64,000 nucleotides of DNA from Flavobacterium limicola (GTDB taxonomy: Bacteria; Bacteroidota; Bacteroidia; Flavobacteriales; Flavobacteriaceae): contig NZ_RBXA01000001.1 of assembly GCF_003634755.1 (NCBI RefSeq), forward strand, positions 372,001-436,000. Direction: 5' to 3'. Shown here one piece after another: positions 36,441 through 45,250 of the stretch. The translations under genes were made by a program, and so were the position numbers. Numbering within the stretch: position 1 is the first letter of the stretch; each line of letters begins with the position of its first letter. Under the pieces are notes generated by a model. The model was given only the letters and a program-made list of their open reading frames with translations. It ran no database searches and was not told the origin of the DNA.

Positions 36441-36911
36441 CTAAAAAAGAGTTTGTTGCGTTGTTGGGTTTTCATGTTCTAATAACCATTTCTTTCGCCA
36501 TAATCCGCCTGCATATCCTGTTAATGAACCATCTGTCCCAATGACTCTGTGACAGGGAACGACAATCCAAAGCGGGTTTTTCCCGTTGGCATATGCAACG
36601 GCTCGAATGGCTTTGACATCACCCAGTTTTTTGGATAAATCCATATAGCTACAGGTTTTTCCAAATGGGATTTCCAGTAATCCTTTCCAGACTTTTTGTT
36701 GGAATTCAGTGCCTTTTGGATTCAGCGCAAAGTCAAAATCGGTTCGTTTTCCTTCAAAATAATCGTTGAGCTGATTCACCGCTTCTTGCAAAACAGCAGG
36801 AATTGCGTTAGAAATTTCACCTTCATCAGCAACTGAAATTACGGATATTCCGTTTTCATCACCGATTATTGTGGCAATTCCTAAAGGCGTTTTGATGTAG
36901 GCTGTTTCCAT
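36441..36911 (-). CDS. ogt: Methylated-DNA--protein-cysteine methyltransferase
   Basis: A 156-residue suicide DNA repair protein. The alkyl-acceptor motif is PCHRVIG in IVVPCHRVIGTDGSL (Cys at about 121), preceded by the helix-turn-helix region SYMDLSKKLGDVKAIRAVAYANGKNP. It moves O6-alkyl groups from guanine to its own Cys. Length fits Ogt-type proteins without an Ada N-domain. Single gene on the minus strand. Confidence 0.93.
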   Translation of the reverse strand: METAYIKTPLGIATIIGDENGISVISVADEGEISNAIPAVLQEAVNQLNDYFEGKRTDFDFALNPKGTEFQQKVWKGLLEIPFGKTCSYMDLSKKLGDVKAIRAVAYANGKNPLWIVVPCHRVIGTDGSLTGYAGGLWRKKWLLEHENPTTQQTLF

Positions 36912-37002
36912 ATTTTAAAGATAAAAAAATTAACCACATTGTTCCCAAAGAAGCAACAAAGTTCAGTAAAAAATAAAAATCAGAACGTTTTGAACATAAA
37001 AA

Positions 37003-37026
37003 AACCACTCGCAGGGACGAATGGTT
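37003..37026. repeat. Small stem-loop upstream of the ncRNA element
   Basis: AACCACTCG (37003-37011) pairs with CGAATGGTT (37018-37026) with one mismatch. It has the look of a weak terminator (A-rich before, T-rich after) at the 5' edge of the structured element. Confidence 0.35.
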
Positions 37027-37035
37027 CTTGTATTT

Positions 37036-37134
37036 TAGCCCTGATAGCAGCGGCATCTCCCGATTTAGAAAAACAAGGCTTTTTAGCCGTAGTTTTTATT
37101 TATCGGGAATACAGCGAATAGCAGGATTAGCTCC
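37036..37134 (+). ncRNA. Structured intergenic RNA element, copy 2 (Flavo-1-like)
   Basis: TAGCCCTGATAGCAGCGGCA begins the element. A long hairpin is closed by CCCGAT/ATCGGG (about 37060-37065 with 37103-37108) and continued by TAGAAAAAC against GTTTTTATTTA, with an inner GGCT/AGCC pair. The 3' side is ATACAGCGAATAGCAGG then ATTAGCTCC. Flanks match copy 1 on the minus strand at 28857-28938 at most positions, while the stem differs and still pairs. A perfect small hairpin ACTGAA/TTCAGT (37139-37155) follows. Located between ogt and the cytochrome c gene, antisense to both. Confidence 0.6.
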
Positions 37135-37160
37135 AGATACTGAAACAAGTTCAGTGTAAA

Positions 37161-37547
37161 TTATTTCAAATGTGAGTAAACGTAAGCTTCTAATGCTTTT
37201 AATTCATCATCAGACATCGCTTTAGTAACCGCAAAGTTTGTTTTCATAACTTCGTACTGGCTTGGGTCAACAATAGGCTCGCCTTCCCCTTTAAGAAACA
37301 CTACCATATCAGCATTTTTATCTTTGTAAATCTTAGCAATATCCTGCAGGCTTGGCCCTATCACTTTCTTATCAACTTGATGACAGGCCACGCAATTTCC
37401 TTTTCCTTTGAAAATTTCTTTCCCTAATTCCTCTGGAGTTTGGGCAACTTCTTCGGTAGTGGTTGGGTATAAAGATTCTTTTTTTACTTCTTCTTTTTTA
37501 CAAGAAGCTAATGCTAAAACGGCAAATAAAAACAACGTCTTTCTCAT
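37161..37547 (-). CDS. Small class I c-type cytochrome lipoprotein
   Basis: A 128-residue exported protein. The signal peptide ends in a lipobox-like LASC (about residue 16), so it is probably lipid-anchored. The haem motif is CVACH (about 58-62), and a Met in VMKTNF may be the distal ligand. Followed by the C-terminal helix MSDDELKALEAYVYSHL. A single-haem electron carrier. It is the last gene of a run starting at hemA (39 bases after dinB), so haem synthesis and this haem protein may be co-expressed. Confidence 0.88.
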   Translation of the reverse strand: MRKTLFLFAVLALASCKKEEVKKESLYPTTTEEVAQTPEELGKEIFKGKGNCVACHQVDKKVIGPSLQDIAKIYKDKNADMVVFLKGEGEPIVDPSQYEVMKTNFAVTKAMSDDELKALEAYVYSHLK

Positions 37548-37586
37548 GTTAATTTCTTTAATTATTGATGTCTAAAGCAGTAAAAA

Positions 37587-38096
37587 TTACCAACCCACAT
37601 ATTTGGGTGGCTGAATTTGATTCAGGTTCAAATATACTAAAATTTGCGCTCTGTGATGAGTAACATGATCTTGCATCAAATTAAGTATCTGTAATTTTGA
37701 TTTTGGACCTGCAAAAAAAGCTACTTTTTGGGACAGTTCAATATCATTGGTTTTTTGTACAAATGTCTTTGCTTTATCAAAAGAGGCTTTTATTTCTTGG
37801 ATCATTTGCGCTTTCGAAAGTTCTTTTACAGCTTCTTTTTTCACATATTTCTCTTCCGAAAAATGCGTTGTACTCAACCAATTCATATTCTCTTGTATGT
37901 GAAATAACTGTTCTCTAAATGACATTTCACGGGCAGTTGGTTTGTAATCATATTTATCTTCCGGCATAGCTTCTGCAACGGCTACTAAATAATCTTTGGA
38001 ATTATCCCATTTCTCGACAAAAGTGGAAACTACCTCAACTTGTGCAAAAATGCTATTGGAAAGCAATAAAACCGCTATTATTAAACATTTTTTCAT
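37587..38096 (-). CDS. Exported DinB-family protein
   Basis: A 169-residue four-helix DinB-like protein. Residues 1-18 form a signal peptide (IFAQ), which is why ATG at 38096 was chosen over a longer frame that overlaps hemB. The metal-binding His residues of the DinB fold are visible: LFHIQENM and DHVTHHRAQ. DinB/YfiT proteins are often thiol-dependent transferases or hydrolases; an exported one is less usual. Two bases downstream of hemB, so co-transcribed. Function unknown. Confidence 0.82.
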   Translation of the reverse strand: MKKCLIIAVLLLSNSIFAQVEVVSTFVEKWDNSKDYLVAVAEAMPEDKYDYKPTAREMSFREQLFHIQENMNWLSTTHFSEEKYVKKEAVKELSKAQMIQEIKASFDKAKTFVQKTNDIELSQKVAFFAGPKSKLQILNLMQDHVTHHRAQILVYLNLNQIQPPKYVGW

Positions 38097-38098
38097 GT

Positions 38099-39091
38099 TT
38101 ATTTGTTTAAAAGTATTGCGGCTTCTTTGGCAAAATAAGTCGAAATCAAACTGGCTCCGGCGCGTTTGATACACATTAGTTGTTCCATCATAATTTTATC
38201 GTGGTCCAACCAACCTCTTTCGGCAGCGGCTTTAATCATAGCATATTCACCCGAAACGTGGTATACCGTTACCGGAACATTTACCGCGTTTTTAACTTCA
38301 CGAACGATATCTAAATACGCAATTCCAGGTTTTACCATAACCATATCAGCGCCTTCTTCCACGTCCCACAACGCTTCTTTGATAGCTTCGATACGATTGG
38401 CATAATCCATTTGGTAAGTTTTTTTGTCTTTTGGAATTTCAGTGGCGTCAACAGGAGCGCTGTCTAATGCATCACGGAAAGGTCCGTAAAATGCAGAAGC
38501 ATATTTAGCCGAATAACTCATGATTCCCACGTTATGAAAACCGGCAGCATCCAAACCTTCACGCAAGCGCAATACGCGTCCGTCCATCATGTCCGATGGC
38601 GCTACAAAATCAGCTCCGGCTTGCGCATGAGAAACAGCCATTTTAACTAATGCGGCGTTAGTGGCATCGTTGGCAACATCTCCTTTATCGATGATTCCGT
38701 CATGGCCATAAATAGAATAGGGATCCAAAGCTACGTCAGGCATTACAATCATTTCCGGACAAGCGGCTTTGATGGCACGAATGGCATTTTGCATTAATCC
38801 GTTTGGATTCCAAGCTTCATTTCCTTCGTTATCTTTTAAATTCTCACTTACTTTTACATAAATATTCACCGCACGAATTCCCAATGCAAATATTTCTTTG
38901 ACTTCTTGTACCGTTAGATCTATAGAACGACGAAATATTCCTGGCATGGAGGAAATTTCTACTTGATAATTTTCTCCCTCAGCAATAAACATAGGAAACA
39001 TAAAATCCGCTGGACTTAAACTGGTTTCACGAACTAAACTTCTAATGGATTCGTTCGTTCTTAATCTTCTGCCTCTGTGTAATGGGAACAT
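38099..39091 (-). CDS. hemB: Porphobilinogen synthase
   Basis: A 330-residue enzyme condensing two 5-aminolevulinates to porphobilinogen. The two active-site Lys are in MSYSAKYASAFYGPFRDA and MVKPGIAYLD. The metal region VMPDVALDPYSIYGHDGII lacks the three-Cys zinc site of animal enzymes (Asp and Ala instead), so it is probably a Mg-dependent type. It lies at the distal end of the haem operon, separated from hemF by 80 bases of repeat-like sequence. Confidence 0.96.
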   Translation of the reverse strand: MFPLHRGRRLRTNESIRSLVRETSLSPADFMFPMFIAEGENYQVEISSMPGIFRRSIDLTVQEVKEIFALGIRAVNIYVKVSENLKDNEGNEAWNPNGLMQNAIRAIKAACPEMIVMPDVALDPYSIYGHDGIIDKGDVANDATNAALVKMAVSHAQAGADFVAPSDMMDGRVLRLREGLDAAGFHNVGIMSYSAKYASAFYGPFRDALDSAPVDATEIPKDKKTYQMDYANRIEAIKEALWDVEEGADMVMVKPGIAYLDIVREVKNAVNVPVTVYHVSGEYAMIKAAAERGWLDHDKIMMEQLMCIKRAGASLISTYFAKEAAILLNK

Positions 39092-39102
39092 ATGTTTTTG
39101 TT

Positions 39103-39170
39103 TAAAGTTTCAGGTTTAAAAGTTTAAAGTTAAACCCATTTAAAATTTAAAATTCAGAATTTAAAATAAA
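39103..39170. repeat. TTTAAA-type intergenic repeat
   Basis: The hemF-hemB gap consists of iterations such as GTTTAAAGTTT, GGTTTAAAAGTTTAAAG and AAATTTAAAATTCAGAA. It is low-complexity repeat debris within an operon, with no promoter box that I can see. Confidence 0.45.
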
Positions 39171-39171
39171 C

Positions 39172-40074
39172 CTAAAGCCAATCTCTTGGATTCTCTAATA
39201 CGTTTACTAATTTTTCTTCTTCGCTTCCGGCTTCTGCATGATGGTCGTATACCCATTGCACATGTGGTGGTAAACTCATCAGAATACTTTCGATTCTTCC
39301 GTTAGTTTTTAGTCCAAATAAAGTGCCTTTGTCGTGCACCAAATTAAACTCCACATAACGACCACGACGGATTTCCTGCCACGTTCTTTGTTCTGGAGTA
39401 TACGGTAAATTTTTTCTTTTTTCTACAATTGGAACGTAGGCTTCGAGGAAGCTATTGCCAACTTCGGTTACAAAGTTGAACCAATCTTGCATACTCATGT
39501 CATCTGTTGCTTTACAATAATCGAAAAACAATCCGCCAATTCCTCGCGCTTCATTTCGGTGCGCGTTCCAGAAATAGGCATCGCATTGTTTCTTGTATTT
39601 TGGATAAAACTCCGGATTATGTTTGTCGCAGGCCGTTTTACACGTTTGATGAAAATGGATTGCATCTTCTTCAAACAGATAATACGGTGTTAGATCTTGT
39701 CCGCCACCAAACCATTGCTGAATTACTTTTCCGTTTTCATCGTACATTTCGAAATAACGCCAGTTGGCATGAACAGTTGGAGTCATTGGGTTCTTTGGGT
39801 GCAAAACCAAACTCAGTCCACAGGCAAAAAAATCAGCTTCGCCTACATTGAACATCTTTTGCATGGCTTCCGGTAATTTCCCGTGAACTGCCGAAATATT
39901 AACTCCGCCTTTTTCGAAAACTGCTCCGTTTTCAATTACGCGGGTTCTTCCTCCTCCACCCTCCGGACGCTCCCAAAGGTCTTCACGGAATTTGGCTTGA
40001 CCTTCAACCGTTTCCAATCCTTTACAGATTTGGTCTTGAAGGTTTTGTATGTAAGAATAAAATTGTTCTTTCAT
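39172..40074 (-). CDS. hemF: Oxygen-dependent coproporphyrinogen III oxidase
   Basis: A 300-residue enzyme turning coproporphyrinogen III into protoporphyrinogen IX with O2. Family signatures: FREDLWERPEGGGGRTRV, GVNISAVHG, VHANWRYFEM, WFGGGQDLTPYYLFEEDA and GGLFFDY. Being the aerobic form, it implies haem synthesis under oxic conditions; no hemN is seen here. 68 bases downstream of hemE. Confidence 0.96.
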   Translation of the reverse strand: MKEQFYSYIQNLQDQICKGLETVEGQAKFREDLWERPEGGGGRTRVIENGAVFEKGGVNISAVHGKLPEAMQKMFNVGEADFFACGLSLVLHPKNPMTPTVHANWRYFEMYDENGKVIQQWFGGGQDLTPYYLFEEDAIHFHQTCKTACDKHNPEFYPKYKKQCDAYFWNAHRNEARGIGGLFFDYCKATDDMSMQDWFNFVTEVGNSFLEAYVPIVEKRKNLPYTPEQRTWQEIRRGRYVEFNLVHDKGTLFGLKTNGRIESILMSLPPHVQWVYDHHAEAGSEEEKLVNVLENPRDWL

Positions 40075-40142
40075 TATAAATTAGTTTTCAGTAATGGTTT
40101 TCAGCTACAAAAATGGAAACCAAAAACTGTGACTCTGACTGA

Positions 40143-41168
40143 CTACTGATTGTATTCTTTCACTGCATCAATAAACGCTTTTGCGTGATCCACAGGAATA
40201 TTTGGTAAAATTCCGTGACCTAAATTCACGATGTATTTGTCTTTTCCGAATTCATCAATCATTTCGTGCACCATTTTCTTGATAACCGGAATTGGAGACA
40301 ACAATCTAGATGGATCAAAATTTCCTTGTAATGTGATGTTTCCACCTGACAAATATCTTGCATTTCTTGGAGAACAAGTCCAATCAACACCTAATGCTGA
40401 TGCTCTACTTTTCCCCATTTCGCCTAATGCGAACCAACATCCTTTTCCAAAAACAATTACCGGTGCATCATCAGCCAATGCTTCAATGATTTGGTTAATG
40501 TATTTCCAGGAGAATTCCTGGTAATCTACTGGAGACAACATTCCGCCCCAAGAGTCAAAAATTTGAACGGCGTTTACTCCCGCTTTTACTTTTTCTTTCA
40601 AATATAAAATAGTGGTATCGGTTATTTTTTGCAATAAAACGTGCGCTGCTTCTGGATGTTGGAAACAAAATCCTTTAGCCATATCAAAACTTTTAGAACC
40701 TTTTCCTTCAACAGCGTAACACATAATTGTCCAAGGAGAACCTGCGAAACCAATTAACGGCACCTCATCATTCAACATTTCTTTGGTCAATTTGATAGCT
40801 TCAAAAACATACCCCAAAGTTTCGTGAACGTCTGGAACGATAACTTTTTCCACATCTTGAATTGTACGAATTGGATTTGGTAAATACGGACCAAAATTAG
40901 GTTTCATCTCCACTTCAATTCCCATTGCTTGTGGAATTACTAAAATGTCTGAGAACAAAATTGCAGCATCCGGAGCAATTCTTCTTATAGGTTGTACGGT
41001 GATTTCAGCAGCTAATTCTGGCGTTTGACAACGGGTAAAAAAATCATATTTATCACGCAAAGCGATGAATTCAGGCAAGTATCTTCCTGCTTGACGCATC
41101 ATCCAAACCGGCGGACGTTGTACTGTTTCTCCTTTTAGTGCTCTTAAAAATAGGTCGTTCTTAATCAT
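40143..41168 (-). CDS. hemE: Uroporphyrinogen decarboxylase
   Basis: A 341-residue enzyme removing four acetate carboxyls from uroporphyrinogen [20 protein letters not shown] holds the substrate-binding Arg residues, [14 protein letters not shown] the catalytic Asp, and [16 protein letters not shown] and NLGHGILPN are family marks. 21 bases downstream of hemD. Confidence 0.96.
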   Translation of the reverse strand: MIKNDLFLRALKGETVQRPPVWMMRQAGRYLPEFIALRDKYDFFTRCQTPELAAEITVQPIRRIAPDAAILFSDILVIPQAMGIEVEMKPNFGPYLPNPIRTIQDVEKVIVPDVHETLGYVFEAIKLTKEMLNDEVPLIGFAGSPWTIMCYAVEGKGSKSFDMAKGFCFQHPEAAHVLLQKITDTTILYLKEKVKAGVNAVQIFDSWGGMLSPVDYQEFSWKYINQIIEALADDAPVIVFGKGCWFALGEMGKSRASALGVDWTCSPRNARYLSGGNITLQGNFDPSRLLSPIPVIKKMVHEMIDEFGKDKYIVNLGHGILPNIPVDHAKAFIDAVKEYNQ

Positions 41169-41189
41169 GTATTTAAATTTAGCAGATTG

Positions 41190-41873
41190 CTAGATGCTTT
41201 CCGTTTTATAATATTCAATAACTTCCTCAATCACATCTTCGATAGTTGGTGTTTCGGCAATTACAATGTTTTTAATTTTCTTTGTTTCTAATGCTGATGC
41301 TGTAGTTGTGCCTACGCAAAAGCAAACTTCATTCTTGATTTTATTGTTTGTCAAATAACTTTCAACCGCAGATGGACTAAAAAATAGAATCCCGTCAAAC
41401 TTTTCCTGGTCTGATATTTTAAAAGGCGCAAGTTTTGTTTGATAAACTTCGATTTCGTTAAAAGTTATTCCTGCGCTTTTTAATGCTTCAGGCAACGTTT
41501 CTTTACGCAAATTTCCGCTTAAAAAAGTATAGCTTTCCTTATTGTAAATCAAAGTGATTATTTCGGCTAATTCAGAGGCGTAATCCAAATAAACATCAAC
41601 TGTAAAGCCATGCGATTCAAGTAATTCCTTAGTTTTAATACCTACACAAAAAACAGGTTTGGTCTTTAAAACTTCCCAACCACTTTGTTCTATCAAACTT
41701 AAAACAGCATTTTGGCTGCTAAAAATCAAGTTGTTGTTGATTGTATTGAGGTCGAAAACATTGTTTTTAATTTCGATGAAATCTTGTTCCAAAAGATCAA
41801 AATTAGCATCAATAAATACTTGCCTTTGTTCTGCAGACAATGTTTTGGTGGATAAAATGCTTGTTTGGCTCAT
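41190..41873 (-). CDS. hemD: Uroporphyrinogen-III synthase
   Basis: A 227-residue protein with the two-lobed HemD fold. Sequence conservation in this family is low; the recognisable parts are LIFSSQNAV in lobe 1 and ILFFSPSAVESYL plus CVGTTTASALE in lobe 2. It closes hydroxymethylbilane to uroporphyrinogen III. Its start overlaps the hemC stop by one base (TAATG), which supports the call. Confidence 0.9.
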   Translation of the reverse strand: MSQTSILSTKTLSAEQRQVFIDANFDLLEQDFIEIKNNVFDLNTINNNLIFSSQNAVLSLIEQSGWEVLKTKPVFCVGIKTKELLESHGFTVDVYLDYASELAEIITLIYNKESYTFLSGNLRKETLPEALKSAGITFNEIEVYQTKLAPFKISDQEKFDGILFFSPSAVESYLTNNKIKNEVCFCVGTTTASALETKKIKNIVIAETPTIEDVIEEVIEYYKTESI

Positions 41874-42790
41874 TATTTCTTCAAATTATTTTTAATTTCT
41901 GTCATCAATTCTGCTCCGCCATTTTCTAGAATTTCTTTGGCACAATAAAAACCTAATTTCTTCCATTCTTGCATCGGAACAGTTTTTTCGATTTCGATTT
42001 TTTGCTTTCCATCGATAGAAAATAAAACGCCTTTAAACAAAATATCATCTTCTACAAAAACTGCTAAAGCACCAATTGGTGCCGTACAACCGCCTTCGAG
42101 TGTTTTTAAAAACTGTCTTTCGATATGTGTACAAACTTCGGTATCAATATCATTGAGTTCGTTTAGCGCTTGTCTGCAAAATTCATCATTTGCCATTGCA
42201 ACAACAACCATAGCACCTTGAGCCGGCGCCGGAATCATCCAATCCAAATCAATATAATTGGACGGTTTCAAGTTGATTCTCTCTAATCCTGCTGCCGCAA
42301 AAATGGCTCCGTTCCAATCGCTTTCCTGCAATTTCTGCATTCTGGTGTTCACGTTTCCACGCAAATCAACTACTTTATGATTCGGGTACTTGTTTAACCA
42401 TTGTGCTTGACGGCGCAAACTTCCTGTGGCAATTATACCTTCTCCATTAAGAAAATCAAGGTTGCCTTTGTGTACCAAAATATCCAAAGTATTCGCTCTT
42501 TCCAGAACAGCGGCTTGAACAATTCCTATTGGCAAAGCCGTAGGAACATCTTTCATGGAATGCACCGCAATATCTACATGGCCATTTATCATAGCGATAT
42601 CCAGTGTTTTAGTAAAAATTCCAGTGATTCCTAATTCGTAGAGTGGTTTGTCAAGGATGATATCTCCTTGTGATTTTACCGCTAAAATTTCGGTTTTATA
42701 ACCTAAATCGTTTAGCTTTTTTTCGACGGTGTGGGCCTGCCAAAGTGCGAGTTCACTGTCGCGGGTTCCTATGCGTATAATTTTGCTCAT
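41873..42790 (-). CDS. hemC: Hydroxymethylbilane synthase
   Basis: A 305-residue porphobilinogen deaminase. RIGTRDSELALWQA at the N-terminus, the catalytic Asp region VDIAVHSMKDVPT, RRQAQWLNKYP and the cofactor Cys in LEGGCTAPIGALA. It links four porphobilinogens on a dipyrromethane cofactor. One-base TAATG overlaps with hemA upstream and hemD downstream couple translation of the three. Confidence 0.96.
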   Translation of the reverse strand: MSKIIRIGTRDSELALWQAHTVEKKLNDLGYKTEILAVKSQGDIILDKPLYELGITGIFTKTLDIAMINGHVDIAVHSMKDVPTALPIGIVQAAVLERANTLDILVHKGNLDFLNGEGIIATGSLRRQAQWLNKYPNHKVVDLRGNVNTRMQKLQESDWNGAIFAAAGLERINLKPSNYIDLDWMIPAPAQGAMVVVAMANDEFCRQALNELNDIDTEVCTHIERQFLKTLEGGCTAPIGALAVFVEDDILFKGVLFSIDGKQKIEIEKTVPMQEWKKLGFYCAKEILENGGAELMTEIKNNLKK

Positions 42791-44046
42791 TATTTTGTAG
42801 TCGCTCCTATTTTGAAAACTTTCTCAATCCATTCAATACTTTCGTCCACCATCGTGTCATCATCTTTCAAATGATTCGCGAAATGAGTCGTTATTTTTTG
42901 GATAATTCTGTTGCTGATTATTTCGGCTTGCTCTTCATTGAAATTTGAAATTTTCCTGCTTTGGAAATCCAATTCAGATATTTTTATCGCATTCAATTTG
43001 GCTTTCAAAGCATTAATTGTCGGTGCAAATTTTCTGCCTTTGGTCCACGTAATAAATTCTTCTTTTATTTCTTCAATAATCGCTTCAGCAGCAGGAATGT
43101 GTTTTTTTCTGTTTTCTAAAGTTTCGTCCGTCAGTTGTGACAAATAATCCATGTGAATCAGCGTCACATCAGCTAATTCCTCTACATTTTCATGCACGTT
43201 TTTCGGAATCGATAAATCCAAAATCAACATTGGTTTTTTCAAATTCAGAATTGCCTTATCAATTGTTGGATTTTGCGCTCCGGTAGCTACCACAACAACA
43301 TCTGCTTTTTGTAGTTCCAAATGCAATTCAGAATAATCTTTTACAATTAGATTTAACTTTCCGGCTAATTTCTCTGCTTTTTCTTTGGTTCTATTAATTA
43401 AGGTAATATGTTCGTTTTTAGTATGTTTTACTAAATTTTCACACGTATTTCTACCAATTTTCCCTGTACCAAACAATAGAATGTTTTTGTTTCCAATGTC
43501 TTGCACATTGTTGATTATATAGCGAACTGCGGCAAAAGAAACCGAAGTGGCGCCCGAACTAATTTCTGTATCGGTTTTTATTTTTTTACTGGCTTGGATA
43601 ACTGCATTCACCAATCTTTCCATAAAAGCATTGGCTAAACCCAACGATTTTGACTGTGAAAAACTAGATTTTATTTGAGCGATAATTTCAAAATCACCCA
43701 GAATCTGACTATCTAAACCTGTTCCTACACGAAACATGTGGCTGATGGCTTCTTGATTCTTATAAACAAAACCTACCTTTTGAAATGCTTCAACAGAGCC
43801 TTGACTATTCTCACAAATTAATTTGATTAATTGAAATGGATGTTCCGCGAAACCGTAAATTTCTGTACGATTGCAAGTTGAAGTGACTATCAAACTCTCA
43901 ATTCCTTCCGTTTTAGCTTGTTCCAGCAAACGCGTTTTTGCAGCAGCATCCAAACTAAACTTACCTCTAATCTCCGCATCTGCTTTTTTATAACTCAACC
44001 CTACGGAGTAAAAATACTGATGCTTTGATGTGTTGTTGTTTTCCAT
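42790..44046 (-). CDS. hemA: Glutamyl-tRNA reductase
   Basis: A 418-residue NADPH enzyme making glutamate-1-semialdehyde, the committed step. The catalytic Cys is in VTSTCNRTEIYG. GTGLDSQILGDFEI is a family signature, and the NADPH site is ILLFGTGKIGRNTCENL. The C-terminal dimer helix is present. ATG at 44046 was chosen because a -7 promoter box at 44072-44079 leaves almost no leader for an in-frame TTG at 44061. First gene of the operon hemA-C-D-E-F-B-dinB-cytochrome c. hemL is not in the window. Confidence 0.95.
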   Translation of the reverse strand: MENNNTSKHQYFYSVGLSYKKADAEIRGKFSLDAAAKTRLLEQAKTEGIESLIVTSTCNRTEIYGFAEHPFQLIKLICENSQGSVEAFQKVGFVYKNQEAISHMFRVGTGLDSQILGDFEIIAQIKSSFSQSKSLGLANAFMERLVNAVIQASKKIKTDTEISSGATSVSFAAVRYIINNVQDIGNKNILLFGTGKIGRNTCENLVKHTKNEHITLINRTKEKAEKLAGKLNLIVKDYSELHLELQKADVVVVATGAQNPTIDKAILNLKKPMLILDLSIPKNVHENVEELADVTLIHMDYLSQLTDETLENRKKHIPAAEAIIEEIKEEFITWTKGRKFAPTINALKAKLNAIKISELDFQSRKISNFNEEQAEIISNRIIQKITTHFANHLKDDDTMVDESIEWIEKVFKIGATTK

Positions 44047-44071
44047 ATTTGCACTTTTCAAGAAAGTGGAA

Positions 44072-44079
44072 CAAAATTA
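44072..44079 (-). promoter_or_regulatory. -7 element of the hemACDEFB operon
   Basis: The minus strand reads TAATTTTG (TAnnTTTG). Start of transcription should lie near 44065, about 20 bases before the ATG. Confidence 0.55.
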
Positions 44080-44148
44080 TCACTATAGTATTTATAAAAG
44101 TAACGCTAGAAGTTCTTTTTGTATCGCTTAATGATTTTTTAATTCCAA

Positions 44149-44181
44149 TTGCTTATTTAATTGTAAAAAACTCTATTTTTG
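44149..44181 (+). promoter_or_regulatory. Promoter of the AraC-type regulator
   Basis: TTG (44149-44151), 22-base spacer, TATTTTTG (44174-44181). It leaves an unusually long leader of about 85 bases before the ATG at 44275, with room for leader control; I see no known riboswitch in it. It is divergent from the hemA promoter, about 70 bases apart. Confidence 0.55.
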
Positions 44182-44274
44182 TAGTGAAATCAAGTCGTTT
44201 GAAGTACTCTATTTAGAGTTGTTCTAAATAAAAAGGTTTCAGAAGTATGATTTTCATATTAAAAAAATATCGCT

Positions 44275-45150
44275 ATGAGTTCTCAGGAAATTATAAAAAT
44301 AGAAGATGATTTTACGCTTATCCGTTTTCAAAATGACGGTATCGACGCTTTCAATGCCCAACGGGAAGTCAGCAGCGGTCTGATTCAATTTCATTTTGGA
44401 TTGAAAGGAAGCGCCAAATTTATCTTTAATCAAGGGAATTACGCTTTGGAACTGAAAGAGGAAAAATCACTCCTTTTATACAATCCGCAAAAGGAATTAC
44501 CTTTGAATTTAGAATTAGCCCCAAATTCTTGGGTGATATCTGTGATTATTTCTATCAAAAAATTTCATGCTTTGTTTTCTACAGAAGCGGATTATATTAC
44601 TTTTTTAAGCGCCGATAATAAAGACAAAAAATATTATAACGAAGGAAATATCAGTCCTTCGATGGCAATTGTTTTGTCGCAATTGTTTCATTACAGCTTA
44701 CATCCTTCTATAAAAAACCTGTATTACAAAGGAAAAGGATATGAATTATTGAGTTTGTATTTCAATAGAACCGAAGACCCAAACGCAGAACAATGTCCTT
44801 TTTTGATAGACGAAGACAATGTAATAAAAATCAAAAAAGCCAAAGAAATCATCATTGCCAACATGGCTGAACCGCCCGGATTACAGGAATTAGCTGATGA
44901 AATAGGTTTGAATTTAAAGAAACTAAAAATGGGTTTCAAACAAATTTATGGCGATACGGTTTATGGTTTTCTATTTGACTACAAAATGGATTTTGCCCGA
45001 AAATTACTAGACAGCGGTTCCTATAATGTAAACGAAGTAGGACTGAAAATTGGGTACAGCACCGGAAGTCATTTTATAGCGGCCTTCAAAAAGAAATTTG
45101 CCACTACGCCCAAAAAATATTTGATGTCAATCAACCCAAATATGCCATAA
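44275..45150 (+). CDS. AraC-family transcriptional regulator
   Basis: A 291-residue regulator. The C-terminal double helix-turn-helix (about 190-290) shows LQELADEIGLNLKKLKMGFKQIYG and VNEVGLKIGYSTGSHFIAAFKKKFATTPKKYL, the standard AraC signature. The N-terminal part (about 1-170) resembles a cupin-like sensing domain. It is divergent from hemA and followed, 100 bases on, by hemH. This position between the two haem operons suggests it controls one or both in response to iron or haem status (inference). Confidence 0.9.
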   Translation: MSSQEIIKIEDDFTLIRFQNDGIDAFNAQREVSSGLIQFHFGLKGSAKFIFNQGNYALELKEEKSLLLYNPQKELPLNLELAPNSWVISVIISIKKFHALFSTEADYITFLSADNKDKKYYNEGNISPSMAIVLSQLFHYSLHPSIKNLYYKGKGYELLSLYFNRTEDPNAEQCPFLIDEDNVIKIKKAKEIIIANMAEPPGLQELADEIGLNLKKLKMGFKQIYGDTVYGFLFDYKMDFARKLLDSGSYNVNEVGLKIGYSTGSHFIAAFKKKFATTPKKYLMSINPNMP

Positions 45151-45222
45151 ACAATTGATTTCTTATATTAAACAATAAATAAAAAATAGTTAATCGCAAT
45201 TTATAAAAAAGTAAGTTTTAAT

Positions 45223-45230
45223 TACTTTTG
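45223..45230 (+). promoter_or_regulatory. -7 element of the hemH operon
   Basis: TACTTTTG (TAnnTTTG) 20 bases before the hemH ATG. No clear -33 TTG; activator dependence is possible. Confidence 0.5.
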
Positions 45231-45250
45231 TACCAACAAAAAAAGACAAC

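Noticed and set aside
37139..37155. Hairpin ACTGAA/TTCAGT as terminator of the cytochrome c transcript
   Set aside because: No T-run follows on the minus strand. It is more like the short palindromic repeats common between flavobacterial genes.
44182..44274. Riboswitch in the long leader of the AraC-type gene
   Set aside because: I see no known aptamer consensus and no strong stem; length alone is not evidence.
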